Shown: one piece after another, positions 24,209-32,769 of the stretch
Layout of the letters: each line of letters opens with the position of its first letter
Numbering within the stretch: position 1 is the stretch's first letter
Assembly (NCBI GenBank): GCA_016200345.1
Contig: JACQEX010000092.1
Location: 1 to 41,534, forward strand
Source of the DNA: Nitrospinota bacterium
Lineage (GTDB): Bacteria; Nitrospinota_A; UBA7883; JACRGQ01
Direction: 5' to 3'
DNA: 41,534 nucleotides
Program-made: the position numbers and the translations under genes
The notes under the pieces: generated by a model
What the model saw: only the letters and a program-made list of their open reading frames with translations
What the model was told of the DNA's origin: nothing
Database searches by the model: none

Positions 24209-25036
24209 TTATATTTCTCCTTGGTCGTTTATAACACATTCTCGAAGCGCCTTTATCCGAGGATTGTTCCGGTTAAAAGCAACCCCGTTAAATTCGCCGC
24301 ACTCCCTTATTATCCACAAAGAATTGGTAAAAAAAAGCCCGTCCGCGGTTTGGGGCTCCGTAACGACGAATTCGCCGACATAGCAGGAGATGCCCAGTTT
24401 TTTTGCGGCGCTCAAAACTGTTTTTCTGGCGACTCCGGGAAGAATGCCGCATTCTTCGGACGGCGTGTACAAAACGTCCCCCATAAACCAAAATACGTTT
24501 GAGACTATCCCCTCGGCCACGATTCCCTTGGTGTTCTGAAAAAGCAACTCGTCAAACCCCTTTTCCCTGGCGGATTTCCAAGCCAGCACCGACGAGATTT
24601 TAGAAATGGTCTTGTGACGGACCGCCGGATCCTTTTCGTTTAAAGGCCATTCGGCAAGCCCCACTTTTAAAGGAAGATGACCAACCTCGGCATTTCCGCC
24701 TACTATTGACAAGGTTGCCGCCTCCGGCATATCGGAAAAGCGCCCTGTTGTCGTTTCACCGCGGGAGAGCGTCAGCCGAATGAATCCGTCGGCAATTCCA
24801 CCCTCGGAAATAAAATGACGGCAGATTTCTGATATTTCGTTTTTTAAAAATTCAACGGTGATTCCGACGAACTTGGCGGATGAGTACATTCTCTCCAAGT
24901 GCTCGTCCAACCATGTCGCGTTCCCGCCGACGACTTTTATGGTCTCAAAAATTCCGTCGCCGAGCGCGTATCCCCTCTCTAAAGGGGACAAGCCGCCGAT
25001 TTCCCTTCGCCCCCTGAAAATTTTGTGTTTTATCAT
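24209..25036 (-). CDS. pabC: 4-amino-4-deoxychorismate lyase (class IV aminotransferase fold)
   Basis: A fold-type IV PLP enzyme of 275 aa. The PLP lysine is Lys142 in RHKTISK; other blocks are GDGIFETIKV, EHLERM, RLTLSRGE, and the phosphate-binding G(I)VAEGIVSNVFW and CGILPGVARKTV. The neighbour pabB makes aminodeoxychorismate, which PabC would split into p-aminobenzoate and pyruvate for folate synthesis. A branched-chain or D-amino-acid aminotransferase is possible on sequence alone, but the context argues for PabC. ATG 25036 is 7 bp after the pabB stop. Confidence 0.88.
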   Translation of the reverse strand: MIKHKIFRGRREIGGLSPLERGYALGDGIFETIKVVGGNATWLDEHLERMYSSAKFVGITVEFLKNEISEICRHFISEGGIADGFIRLTLSRGETTTGRFSDMPEAATLSIVGGNAEVGHLPLKVGLAEWPLNEKDPAVRHKTISKISSVLAWKSAREKGFDELLFQNTKGIVAEGIVSNVFWFMGDVLYTPSEECGILPGVARKTVLSAAKKLGISCYVGEFVVTEPQTADGLFFTNSLWIIRECGEFNGVAFNRNNPRIKALRECVINDQGEI

Positions 25037-25043
25037 TTGCGAA

Positions 25044-26381
25044 TCATATCCCGTCAACTTTATCAAGAACAGAGGCCTTTAAGACGGTTTCTTCAAATTC
25101 CTCCTCGGGGATTGAATCGGCCGTAATCCCGCCGCCAGTCCTATAAACCGCAAGCCCGTCATTAATATATAGCGTCCTGATTAGAAGCGAGGCCGTAATG
25201 TCTCCGTTAAACCCGCTGGCGATTAGCGAACCGCAATACGGCCCCCTTGCAGTCGTCTCCAATTCATTGATAATTTCCATCGCCCTCACCTTCGGAGCAC
25301 CGGTAACCGAGCCGCCCGGCCAAAGCGCGGAAATTATCTCGCGCAGGCCGGCACTTCCTTTGAGCTCGCCCCGTATGGTTGACACAAGGTGGTGAAGGGT
25401 GGGAAGCGATTCGATTTGAAATAGTTTTTCCACGGTCACCGAGCCGGCGTTGCACACCTTCCCAAGGTCGTTCCTGATTAAATCCACAATCATCAGATTC
25501 TCGGCCTTGTTTTTTTCAGATGTTAATAGGTTTTGTTTTTCAAAATCGTCGTTAAATCCGGTTCTCGGGGAGGTTCCCTTAATAGGCGACGAGGTAATCC
25601 GGCCGCCGCGCACTGAAAAAAATAGCTCCGGCGATCGGGAAAGCAAAGACCACGGTCCGCCGTTTAAAAATGCGCCGTACCCGGCCTCTCCGTTCCCGGC
25701 CAACGCGCGATACAACGCAAACGGGGTGCCTTTAAAATTCGCGGCTAGTCTGCGGGAAAGGTTGGCCTGATAAACATCGCCATCCGAAATTAGACTTTGA
25801 ATTGACTCAATTTTTTTTAGGTATTGTTCTTTTGTCTCGTCGCATGCGAACTTGGAAAGACGGTACGATTCCGCCGCCATATTTTGTTTGGGTTTGTCCC
25901 CGTTTGAACCTGGGCTCCCGAGCCATGATGTTTCAAAAGCCCGCTGATTTTCCGCGTCAAATGACGTGGTCTCCTCATAATATCCGCACCACAAGTCCGG
26001 GCATATTGGTAGCTTTGGATTTCGAATTCGTTCAAAATACCTATTCGCCTCGTATGAAACCATAAAGACGAGTCCTCCTTCAAAACGCCCGCTTGAAGAA
26101 GCCCTTTTTCGTTCGGACATAAATACGTCGAGCGCCGTCAAAACCTCCACGGGAGTGACGGAAACCTCGGACTTCACTCCGCCGACATTGATTTGGGCTA
26201 CGTCGTTTGAGACGGAGACGGTAAAAGTTGGATTTGTGGCGACAACGGGACTCGTTCCGTCGAGAATCACCCCCCCCTCGCCTATTACCTTCTTGGAGAA
26301 CCGGTCATAAACCGGCTCGTAAGGAATCTCAGATATTAGGGGAACGGCCGACGGTGCGGCGATTTTCCTTAAAAACTCCAC
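25044..26381 (-). CDS. pabB: Aminodeoxychorismate synthase component I
   Basis: A chorismate-binding enzyme (445 aa). The motif SPIKGTSPR contains the lysine (Lys268) that distinguishes aminodeoxychorismate synthases from anthranilate synthases (which have PIAGT). Further family blocks are DVYQANLSRR, RSPELFF, ENLMIVDLIRNDLG, LHHLVSTI and PGGSVTGAPKVRAMEII. GTG 26381 directly follows the TAA of the LptM-like lipoprotein gene and has no Shine-Dalgarno sequence, so translation is probably coupled. The glutaminase partner (PabA) is not in the window; it could be shared with tryptophan synthesis. Confidence 0.93.
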   Translation of the reverse strand: MEFLRKIAAPSAVPLISEIPYEPVYDRFSKKVIGEGGVILDGTSPVVATNPTFTVSVSNDVAQINVGGVKSEVSVTPVEVLTALDVFMSERKRASSSGRFEGGLVFMVSYEANRYFERIRNPKLPICPDLWCGYYEETTSFDAENQRAFETSWLGSPGSNGDKPKQNMAAESYRLSKFACDETKEQYLKKIESIQSLISDGDVYQANLSRRLAANFKGTPFALYRALAGNGEAGYGAFLNGGPWSLLSRSPELFFSVRGGRITSSPIKGTSPRTGFNDDFEKQNLLTSEKNKAENLMIVDLIRNDLGKVCNAGSVTVEKLFQIESLPTLHHLVSTIRGELKGSAGLREIISALWPGGSVTGAPKVRAMEIINELETTARGPYCGSLIASGFNGDITASLLIRTLYINDGLAVYRTGGGITADSIPEEEFEETVLKASVLDKVDGI

Positions 26382-26519
26382 TTAATATTGCTGGCCGGCC
26401 TTGTTGCTTGGAGTATCGCCCTTCTTCTCGGGCGGACGCGGAGGTGTTTTTAGCCCGCATGATTGGAGTATTAGTAAAAACGCAAACAACGATGCAAGAA
26501 CCAGCCTATTTATTTTCAT
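26382..26519 (-). CDS. LptM-like small lipoprotein
   Basis: A 45-residue protein with a clear lipoprotein signal: MKINR, a hydrophobic stretch (LVLASLFAFLLI), lipobox LQSC with Cys21, and a mature peptide CGLKTPPRPPEKKG. This 'CGLK(G/T)P...PP' pattern is that of the LptM (YifL) family, whose E. coli member helps the LPS transporter LptD mature. ATG 26519 overlaps the argH stop (ATGA) and its TAA directly abuts the pabB GTG. In proteobacteria lptM commonly lies beside argH/lysA, which supports the call. The mature part is shorter and more polar than usual, so the family is likely but not certain. Confidence 0.75.
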   Translation of the reverse strand: MKINRLVLASLFAFLLILQSCGLKTPPRPPEKKGDTPSNKAGQQY

Positions 26520-27904
26520 TTTGCCCTCAAAGCCTTCTTAAGTCGTTTTATCTGTTTTAACACCTCGCCCCTGGCGGTGGAACCGTCGCCCTTTTTTCTG
26601 TCCGGCGACAACGTCGGGTCCAAATAAGACTTAACGCTCGCGTCAAACAACGCGGATTTTTTCCTGAGCGCGTCCAGTTTAATTTCGGCAAGCGGGATTC
26701 CGCCACCCTCGCACTCGCTAACAATCTCGCCCACCAAATGATGCGCCGACCTAAAAGGCATTCCTTTTAATACGAGGAAATCGGCCAGGTCCACGGCCGT
26801 GAGGTAGCCGTTTCTCAACCTTTTGGCGAGTATTTTTTCATTGAACTTAATTCCCTTCACCAATTCAACCGCAAGCGGAAGTGATGAAAGCGCCTGCTCC
26901 GCGCTGTCGAAAAGGGGAATCTTATCCTCCTGCATGTCCTTGTTGTAGGCAAGCGGAAGCCCTTTTTGTAGAACAAGAAGATTCACAAGATTTCCCGTGG
27001 TTCGTCCGGCCTTGCCGCGAAACAACTCCAGCAGGTCGGGATTTTTCTTTTGGGGCATGATGCTTGACCCGGTGCACAAGGCGTCGGGGAGGACGACGGA
27101 ACCAAACTCCGAGGAAGAATAAATAATCAAATCCTCCGCCAGCCGGGAAAGATGGACAAACAACGTGGAGACCGCAAAACAAAACTCCGAGGCAAAATCT
27201 CTGTCGGAAACGCCGTCTATTGAATTTTGCGACAACGTGGAGAAGCCAAGCAGATCCGCCGTAAAACGACGGTCTATGCCAAAATTGTTCCCGGCAAGCG
27301 CGCCGGAGCCAAGCGGCATTACGTCCGCGCTTTTCTCGGTCGACAAAAACCTCGCCTCGTCGCGCAGAAACATCTCGTGGTACGCAAGAAACCAATGGGC
27401 GATTCTAATTGGCTGGGCCTGCTGGAGATGGGTGTACCCGGGCATAAATCCGTCCACCGTTTTTTCGGCTTGGAAAACAAACGCCGTCCGCAAACCGCGA
27501 AGAAGGCCGGTTATTTTACGGCAGGCGTCGCGCACATAAAGTCTCGTGTCGGTCGCCACCTGGTCGTTTCTACTTCTTCCGGTGTGGAGTTTCCCCGCTA
27601 CCGGGCCGATTTTTTCCCGCAACCTTCTCTCGATGTTCATATGGACGTCCTCGTCGTCCGCTGAAAAAACAAACCGACCTTCGGCAAGCTCGCGTAAAAT
27701 CCCCTCCAATCCTTTGGTGATTTTTAGGCATTCCGCCCTTGATATAATCTTGGCCTTTGCTAGCGCCAGGGTGTGGGCCGTGTTTTGCGCCACGTCAAAA
27801 AATGCAAGTTTTTGGTCAAATCCCACGGAGGCGCCGTATTCCAAAAACTGCTTTGATTGCGCGTTTTTAAATCGTCCGCCCCAGGCCTTGTTCTTCACTT
27901 TCAT
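26516..27904 (-). CDS. argH: Argininosuccinate lyase
   Basis: The last enzyme of arginine synthesis (462 aa), splitting argininosuccinate into arginine and fumarate. Diagnostic segments are KAWGGRF at the start, DEDVHMNIER, LHTGRSRNDQVATD, GYTHLQQAQP and the flexible signature loop GSSIMPQKKNPD with the catalytic Ser. ATG 27904 is preceded immediately by GAAGGGGG, too close for normal use; GTG two codons later would have better spacing, so the exact start is uncertain by two residues. It overlaps the LptM-like gene downstream and lies 10 bp after the LuxR-type regulator. Confidence 0.96.
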   Translation of the reverse strand: MKVKNKAWGGRFKNAQSKQFLEYGASVGFDQKLAFFDVAQNTAHTLALAKAKIISRAECLKITKGLEGILRELAEGRFVFSADDEDVHMNIERRLREKIGPVAGKLHTGRSRNDQVATDTRLYVRDACRKITGLLRGLRTAFVFQAEKTVDGFMPGYTHLQQAQPIRIAHWFLAYHEMFLRDEARFLSTEKSADVMPLGSGALAGNNFGIDRRFTADLLGFSTLSQNSIDGVSDRDFASEFCFAVSTLFVHLSRLAEDLIIYSSSEFGSVVLPDALCTGSSIMPQKKNPDLLELFRGKAGRTTGNLVNLLVLQKGLPLAYNKDMQEDKIPLFDSAEQALSSLPLAVELVKGIKFNEKILAKRLRNGYLTAVDLADFLVLKGMPFRSAHHLVGEIVSECEGGGIPLAEIKLDALRKKSALFDASVKSYLDPTLSPDRKKGDGSTARGEVLKQIKRLKKALRAK

Positions 27905-27914
27905 CCCCCTTCGG

Positions 27915-28565
27915 TTAAGCGACCGTTAAAAGGCCTCTGTTCTTCATTGCAAAAAACATTAGCGCGTTAACTCCCCTTACGTTTAATTTGTTGCAAATTC
28001 TCATCCTGTGGTTTTGCACGGTTCTAAAGCTTACGTGCAAAATCTCGGCAATTTCTTTGCTCGTTTTTTTCTCCGCAAGAAAAAGCAAAATTTGTTTTTC
28101 GGTCCCCGTCAACGACATAACGGCCGCCTCGGGGCCGACGGCATACCCCAGCCCGCTAATCTTATTCAGCTTTTCCGTCACGGACGCGCTTATATAAATA
28201 CCGCCCGACAATATGCAATCAATGGCGGCGAGCAACTCAAGATGCGAGTTGTCCTTCAGCAAATATCCCTTCCCGCCGTATTTCAGGACTTTGTCCAGAT
28301 ATTCCTTTTCCACCAGCCCCGAAAGAATTATCGCCTTTGTGCCGAGGTCTTTTTCTTGAAGCTCCCTCAAAATTTCCAGCCCGCTAAGCTTGGGCATAAA
28401 AATATCCAATATGGCCAAATCAGGTTTGAGCCTCTCAATTTGTTTTAGGGCCTCCAGCCCGTCCTTCCCCTCCCCGACGACGTCAATTTTTTTCCCGTCC
28501 AGAATTTTTCGGAGTCCGGCAAGAATCACGGGATGGTCGTCGGCTATTAGAACGCGAAGCCCCAT
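27915..28565 (-). CDS. NarL/FixJ-type response regulator (REC + LuxR HTH)
   Basis: A 216-aa transcription factor. The receiver has DD at 9-10, phosphoacceptor Asp54 in AILDIFMP, and Lys104 in GYLLKDN. The C-terminal LuxR-type helix-turn-helix is at ~150-210 (LTGTEKQILLFLAE, TSKEIAEILHVSFRTVQNHRMRI split as 'SKEIAEILHVS' and 'RTVQNHR'). It should dimerise and bind DNA when phosphorylated. No histidine kinase is adjacent; it sits between rubredoxin (10 bp upstream) and argH (10 bp downstream), apparently within one transcript. The target genes are unknown. Confidence 0.94.
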   Translation of the reverse strand: MGLRVLIADDHPVILAGLRKILDGKKIDVVGEGKDGLEALKQIERLKPDLAILDIFMPKLSGLEILRELQEKDLGTKAIILSGLVEKEYLDKVLKYGGKGYLLKDNSHLELLAAIDCILSGGIYISASVTEKLNKISGLGYAVGPEAAVMSLTGTEKQILLFLAEKKTSKEIAEILHVSFRTVQNHRMRICNKLNVRGVNALMFFAMKNRGLLTVA

Positions 28566-28574
28566 GTTAATTTT

Positions 28575-28742
28575 TCAAGCGACCCGCGTGAAATCCTTTT
28601 TCGGAACCCCGCATGCCGGACAAAGCCAGTCGTCCGAAATGTCCTCGAACTTCGTGCCGGGGGCTATTCCGCCGTCAACATCCCCTATCGCCGGATCGTA
28701 AACCCAACCGCAAACGTTGCAAACCCATTTTGCATTTTTCAT
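28575..28742 (-). CDS. Rubredoxin
   Basis: A 55-residue rubredoxin. The iron is held by two knuckles, CNVCGW (Cys8, Cys11) and CPACGV (Cys41, Cys44); the intervening [13 protein letters not shown] and the [15 protein letters not shown] block are classic. It is a small cytoplasmic one-electron carrier common in anaerobes, often serving oxygen or superoxide detoxification. AGAGG lies close to ATG 28742, with AAGGAG a little further upstream. It is the first gene in the run rubredoxin-regulator-argH-lptM-pabB-pabC-htrA. Confidence 0.95.
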   Translation of the reverse strand: MKNAKWVCNVCGWVYDPAIGDVDGGIAPGTKFEDISDDWLCPACGVPKKDFTRVA

Positions 28743-28781
28743 AGCCTCTTCACTCCTTAATTTTGTAATTGTCCTACGGCG

Positions 28782-28790
28782 ATTATATCA
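28782..28790 (-). promoter_or_regulatory. Extended -10 promoter for rubredoxin
   Basis: On the minus strand TGATATAAT (28790-28782) is a consensus -10 with the TGn extension, which can compensate for a weak -35. Transcription would start near 28775, giving a ~33-nt leader. Confidence 0.55.
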
Positions 28791-28799
28791 TTTTGCGCG

Positions 28800-30170
28800 T
28801 CAATCATCCGGATTATCGTCGCCAGTTCTCACCACGTTTATTCCATACGCCTTAATTTTTTCCTGGAGGTTTTTCCGGGCCAGTTGTATCACTATGGCGG
28901 TTTTTGAGATGTTTCCGTCGTTTTGGACAAGCGCCCTTTCTATGAATTTTTTCTCGAACACCCTTTTGGCGTCCTTAAACGAGAACCCCGGCTCCACGTC
29001 GTACGAACGAATGTTTTCCGGCAGGTCAATCTCGTCTATCACGCTTTTTCTGGAAAGAACCACCGCACGCTCTATGACGTTTTGAAGTTCGCGTATGTTT
29101 CCCGGCCAGTTGTATTCTTGAAGGCATTTGACGGCCCTATCCGCAATGGTGGTCACGTTTTTATTAACGTCGACCCTGTATTTTTCCAGAAAATATTTGG
29201 CTAATTCCGGGATGTCTTCCTTCCGTTCCCTTAGGGAGGGCATATGAATTGGAATTACGTTCAACCTGTAGTACAAATCCTCCCTAATCAGCCCGTCTTT
29301 TACGCCCTGTGCAAGGTTTCGGTTCGTGGCGGAAACAACCCGCACGTCGGTCTTTACGGATTTGGTGCCCCCCACCCGTTCGACCTCTCGCTCCTGTAAA
29401 ACTCTTAATAGTTTCACCTGTACGTTCGGCGAAATCTCGCCGATTTCGTCCAAAAATATGGTTCCGCCGTGGGCCGACTCGAACTTTCCTTTTTTTTGGG
29501 CGACCGCCCCGGTAAACGAGCCCTTTTCATGCCCGAACAGCTCGCTTTCAAGCAACGATTCGGCAAGGGCCGCGCAGTTCACCTTTACAAACGGCCCGAA
29601 TTTCCGGTCGCTCGAATTATGTATGGCGTTGGCGACAAGCTCCTTGCCGGTTCCGCTTTCGCCAGTTATAAGAACCGTGGCCGCCGTCGCGGCGACGCTT
29701 TTTATCAGTTCCTGAATTCCCGCTATTTGGGGCGAGGATCCAATCATGACGCTGGAGTGCCTCGCCTGGTCCACGTACATCCTCAAGGCGCTGTTCTCAC
29801 GCTTGATTTTTATCAGATCCAACGCCTTGTCCACCTCGTACTTCAGGTCGTCCGGCTCGAACGGCTTTAGGATAAACCCGTAGGCCCCCTTTTTAATGGA
29901 CTCAATGGCCGTCTTGATGGTTCCGTGCGCGGTGATAATTATCACTTCCGTCTCGGGCCACTCGGACTTAATTTTCTCGAGGAACTGGATGCCGTCCATG
30001 GCGGGCATTCTTAGGTCGGTTAGGACGAGCGGGTACTGGTTGAATTCCATCTTGGCGAGCGCCTCTGCCCCGGACGAGGCCAGCTCGTAGGATTTTCCCT
30101 CGTTCTCAAGGATGTAACCAATCAGTTCCAAATTGTCCTGATTGTCGTCAACCACCAATATTTTTTCCAT
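28800..30170 (-). CDS. NtrC-family sigma-54-dependent response regulator
   Basis: A 456-aa activator with three domains: a receiver (Asp52 in VLTDLRMPAMDG, Lys102 in FILKPF), a sigma-54 AAA+ domain (Walker A GESGTGKE at 170-177, ESELFGHEKGSFTGA, Walker B TIFLDEIGE at 237-245, and RVGGTKSVKTDVR), and a C-terminal Fis-type helix-turn-helix. The sigma-54 contact loop is GSFTGA instead of GAFTGA. It remodels sigma-54 holoenzyme at -24/-12 promoters. No sensor kinase is adjacent. The only sigma-54 promoter I see in the window is upstream of pilA. It is divergent from the REC-HD-GYP gene. Confidence 0.95.
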   Translation of the reverse strand: MEKILVVDDNQDNLELIGYILENEGKSYELASSGAEALAKMEFNQYPLVLTDLRMPAMDGIQFLEKIKSEWPETEVIIITAHGTIKTAIESIKKGAYGFILKPFEPDDLKYEVDKALDLIKIKRENSALRMYVDQARHSSVMIGSSPQIAGIQELIKSVAATAATVLITGESGTGKELVANAIHNSSDRKFGPFVKVNCAALAESLLESELFGHEKGSFTGAVAQKKGKFESAHGGTIFLDEIGEISPNVQVKLLRVLQEREVERVGGTKSVKTDVRVVSATNRNLAQGVKDGLIREDLYYRLNVIPIHMPSLRERKEDIPELAKYFLEKYRVDVNKNVTTIADRAVKCLQEYNWPGNIRELQNVIERAVVLSRKSVIDEIDLPENIRSYDVEPGFSFKDAKRVFEKKFIERALVQNDGNISKTAIVIQLARKNLQEKIKAYGINVVRTGDDNPDD

Positions 30171-30186
30171 AATGAATCCGAATGAT

Positions 30187-30192
30187 ATTATA
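30187..30192 (-). promoter_or_regulatory. -10 element for the NtrC-type gene
   Basis: TATAAT on the minus strand lies 16 bp before ATG 30170; no convincing -35 is seen. A transcript from here would have a leader of only about ten bases and no strong Shine-Dalgarno sequence. Confidence 0.45.
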
Positions 30193-30253
30193 CTAGCCTT
30201 CTTGGAGAAATAGCTTTGTTTGTTTGGTTTTATTCAAGGAGAAAATCCGGATT

Positions 30254-31354
30254 ATGTACGGTGTCCTGCTCGATTCATCAATTCTTATTGTTGACGACGT
30301 GGAGAACAATCTGGACGTCTTGGACATTATCTTCTCCCGGGTGGGCGCCAGGAGCATACGCGCCTCGTCTGGCGAGGAGGCGCTTGAAATCACCGGTATA
30401 AAAGGGCGTGAAATTGACCTCGTCATAACCGACGTTTCAATGCCAGGCATGAGCGGCATAACCCTCACGTCAATATTACGGGAAACGCTCGGCATGGAAA
30501 TACCCATCATCATTCTCACAGCCAACGCCAAAAACGACGCCCAACTGAGCGAGGGACTTGCCGCCGGCGCCAACGACTACCTGCACAAACCGGTAAACGA
30601 GGTCGAGCTGTTGGCGAGAAGCGCATCCATGGTGAGGCTGAAAAGGGCGTTCGACGACAACGCCACGCTTCAAAAATCACTGGAACTTAAGGTAATCGAA
30701 CGAACGGTTGAAGTTGAGATAATTCGTGACGCAAGCATGTTCGGGTTTGCAAAGCTTGCCGAGCTTAGGGACCCTGAAACCGGCGGACATCTTGAGAGAA
30801 TCGCCGAGTACACCAAGGCCATAGCCAAATACCTCGAGAAAAACGGATCGTACCAGGAGCAGGTAGACCAGCCGTTCATCCGCGACATTCACAGGGCGTC
30901 GCCTCTGCACGACATCGGGAAAGTAGGAATTCCCGACAACGTGCTCCTAAAACCGGGCAAGCTGACGCCGGATGAGTTTGAAATTATGAAACGACACGCG
31001 TTTATAGGAGGGCGAACCTTGAACGAGGCCGAGACCCGCCTGCTAACAAGCAATTCGTTCATATCAATGGCAAAGGAAATCGCATTTTGCCACCATGAAA
31101 AATGGGACGGCTCCGGCTACCCCGGCGGAATTAAAGGCGAAAGCATCCCGCTTGCGGCAAGGATAATGGCCGTTGCGGACGTTTACGACGCGCTTATTTC
31201 AAAAAGAGTGTACAAAGACGCCTTTTCCGAGGAGACAACGCGCTCAATAATCGTAAAATCCTCGGGAACTCACTTCGACCCGGCGATTGTCGAGGCGTTC
31301 GTGGCCGTAAAAAATGAATTTTCAAGAATAAGGGCGACGTTTCAGGAATCGTGA
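30254..31354 (+). CDS. Response regulator with HD-GYP domain (c-di-GMP phosphodiesterase)
   Basis: A 366-aa two-domain protein. Receiver: DD at 14-15, phosphoacceptor Asp60 in LVITDVSMPGMSG, Lys112 in YLHKPV. After a helical linker an HD-GYP domain follows, with SPLHDIGKVGIPD (HD at 219-220), RHAFIGG, CHHEKWDGSGYPGG (HH 280-281, GYP 288-290) and MAVADVYDAL. All metal-binding residues appear intact, so it should hydrolyse c-di-GMP. I start at ATG 30254 although AAGGAG (30236-30241) is 12 bases away; the frame extends to 30224 without a better codon. It diverges from the NtrC-type gene and tilS follows two bases after its stop. Confidence 0.93.
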   Translation: MYGVLLDSSILIVDDVENNLDVLDIIFSRVGARSIRASSGEEALEITGIKGREIDLVITDVSMPGMSGITLTSILRETLGMEIPIIILTANAKNDAQLSEGLAAGANDYLHKPVNEVELLARSASMVRLKRAFDDNATLQKSLELKVIERTVEVEIIRDASMFGFAKLAELRDPETGGHLERIAEYTKAIAKYLEKNGSYQEQVDQPFIRDIHRASPLHDIGKVGIPDNVLLKPGKLTPDEFEIMKRHAFIGGRTLNEAETRLLTSNSFISMAKEIAFCHHEKWDGSGYPGGIKGESIPLAARIMAVADVYDALISKRVYKDAFSEETTRSIIVKSSGTHFDPAIVEAFVAVKNEFSRIRATFQES

Positions 31355-31355
31355 G

Positions 31356-32753
31356 GTGTTTCTAAATAAACTTCTCAATGACGCCGTTCGAAGGGGGCTA
31401 TTCAAGAACGGCGAAAAGGTCTGCGTCGCGGCGTCCGGTGGCCCGGACTCCACGGCATTGCTAACCTCCCTGGCGGAGCTTCGGGGCGAATTAAAAATCT
31501 CCGTTTCCGCATGCCATGTGAACCACAACCTGCGCGGGGCCGAATCGAACGGCGACATGGAATTCGTCAAGGCGCTGGCGCATAGGCTTTCGATCCAATG
31601 CTTCATCACGACGCTTCACATCGAAAATTATCGAAAGGCGGTCGGCGGGTCGGTTCAATCGTGCGCCCGCGAACTACGCTATCTTGCCTTCAGACGCCTG
31701 GTCAGAAAAAAGCTGGCGGATAAAGTTGTTACCGCCCACACGGCGGACGACAACGCGGAGACGCTACTGCTTAATCTTATCCGAGGCTCCGGGTTATCGG
31801 GGCTTGCCGGCATTCCGCGCGTAAGGGAGGAAATATACGTCCGCCCATTCCTAGGGTTCAGGAAATCTGAAATTATCGCCCACCTGAAGGAAACCGGAAC
31901 GAGCTTCCGCGAGGACTCTTCAAACGACAGTATGAAATACGCCCGAAACAAAGTCCGGGGCGTTCTACTACCGATGCTGACGGAAGAATTCAACACGGAC
32001 GTAGTGGGGACGCTGTGCAACACCGCCGAGATTTTTGGAGAGATAAGGGATTATCTGACATGCTCGGCAAATAGCGCGTTCGCCGAATCCGCGAACAATG
32101 GCAAAAACGGCGAAGTTTCAATCTCGCGCGCTTATTTCTCGTCCCTGCACATCGCCGTCCAAAGGGAAGTTTTACGAACCGCCGTGGCAAAACTTGGGCG
32201 CGGCCTTGCAAACGTCTCCTTCGAACAAATTGAGAACGTGCGCTCCTCCGTCGTTGGCAATGCTGGCGGTACAAACCACCACCTTGGCGGAATCACCGTA
32301 AGAACCGACAACGCCAATATCCTTCTTTGCAAGTTTTCGGATTCAAATCGCGACGATTTTTCCGTTCCATTTCAAAAATCCGGCAAGGTGACCGTGGGGG
32401 CGGTAGATTGCTCCGTCTCGGTCAATGATGTTCCCATTCGACCGGATTCGCTCGACTCCGGCGCCGCCGCCGCACTAATGGACGCTGATTCCATTCCCGA
32501 AAACGCGGTTTGGCGAAACAGGCGCGAAGGGGATATTTTTTGGCCGCTCGGCTCGTCCGGCTCCATGAAATTAAAAAAATTCCTCATTGACAAAAAAATT
32601 CCGCGATGGAAAAGGGACTCCCTTTTGTTGCTTGCCAGCGGGGACAATGTTTTGTGGATTGCCGGCCACAGGATTTCAGAATCCGTCAAAATAAAAAAGG
32701 GGACGGCCAATTTTATAAAGTTGACCCTTGAGAAACTTAACCCCGAAAACTAG
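31356..32753 (+). CDS. tilS: tRNA(Ile)-lysidine synthetase
   Basis: An N-type ATP pyrophosphatase (465 aa) that converts C34 of the AUA-decoding tRNA-Ile to lysidine. The ATP-binding loop SGGPDS is at residues 27-32; AHTADDNAETLLLNLIRGSGLSGLAG (seen as HTADDNAET and RGSGLSGLAG), RPFLGFRKSEI and the C-terminal domain with NRREGDIFWPLG...KLKKFLIDKKIP complete the family pattern. Start GTG 31356, with AGGA eight bases upstream inside the end of the HD-GYP gene. It converges on the TMTC-like gene with a 16-bp gap and no clear terminator. Confidence 0.95.
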   Translation: MFLNKLLNDAVRRGLFKNGEKVCVAASGGPDSTALLTSLAELRGELKISVSACHVNHNLRGAESNGDMEFVKALAHRLSIQCFITTLHIENYRKAVGGSVQSCARELRYLAFRRLVRKKLADKVVTAHTADDNAETLLLNLIRGSGLSGLAGIPRVREEIYVRPFLGFRKSEIIAHLKETGTSFREDSSNDSMKYARNKVRGVLLPMLTEEFNTDVVGTLCNTAEIFGEIRDYLTCSANSAFAESANNGKNGEVSISRAYFSSLHIAVQREVLRTAVAKLGRGLANVSFEQIENVRSSVVGNAGGTNHHLGGITVRTDNANILLCKFSDSNRDDFSVPFQKSGKVTVGAVDCSVSVNDVPIRPDSLDSGAAAALMDADSIPENAVWRNRREGDIFWPLGSSGSMKLKKFLIDKKIPRWKRDSLLLLASGDNVLWIAGHRISESVKIKKGTANFIKLTLEKLNPEN

Positions 32754-32769
32754 CCGCAAAAAGTGCGAA

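Noticed and set aside
32755-32767. CGCA-loop-TGCG hairpin between tilS and the TMTC-like gene
   Set aside because: Only four base pairs and no T-run; too weak to call a terminator.
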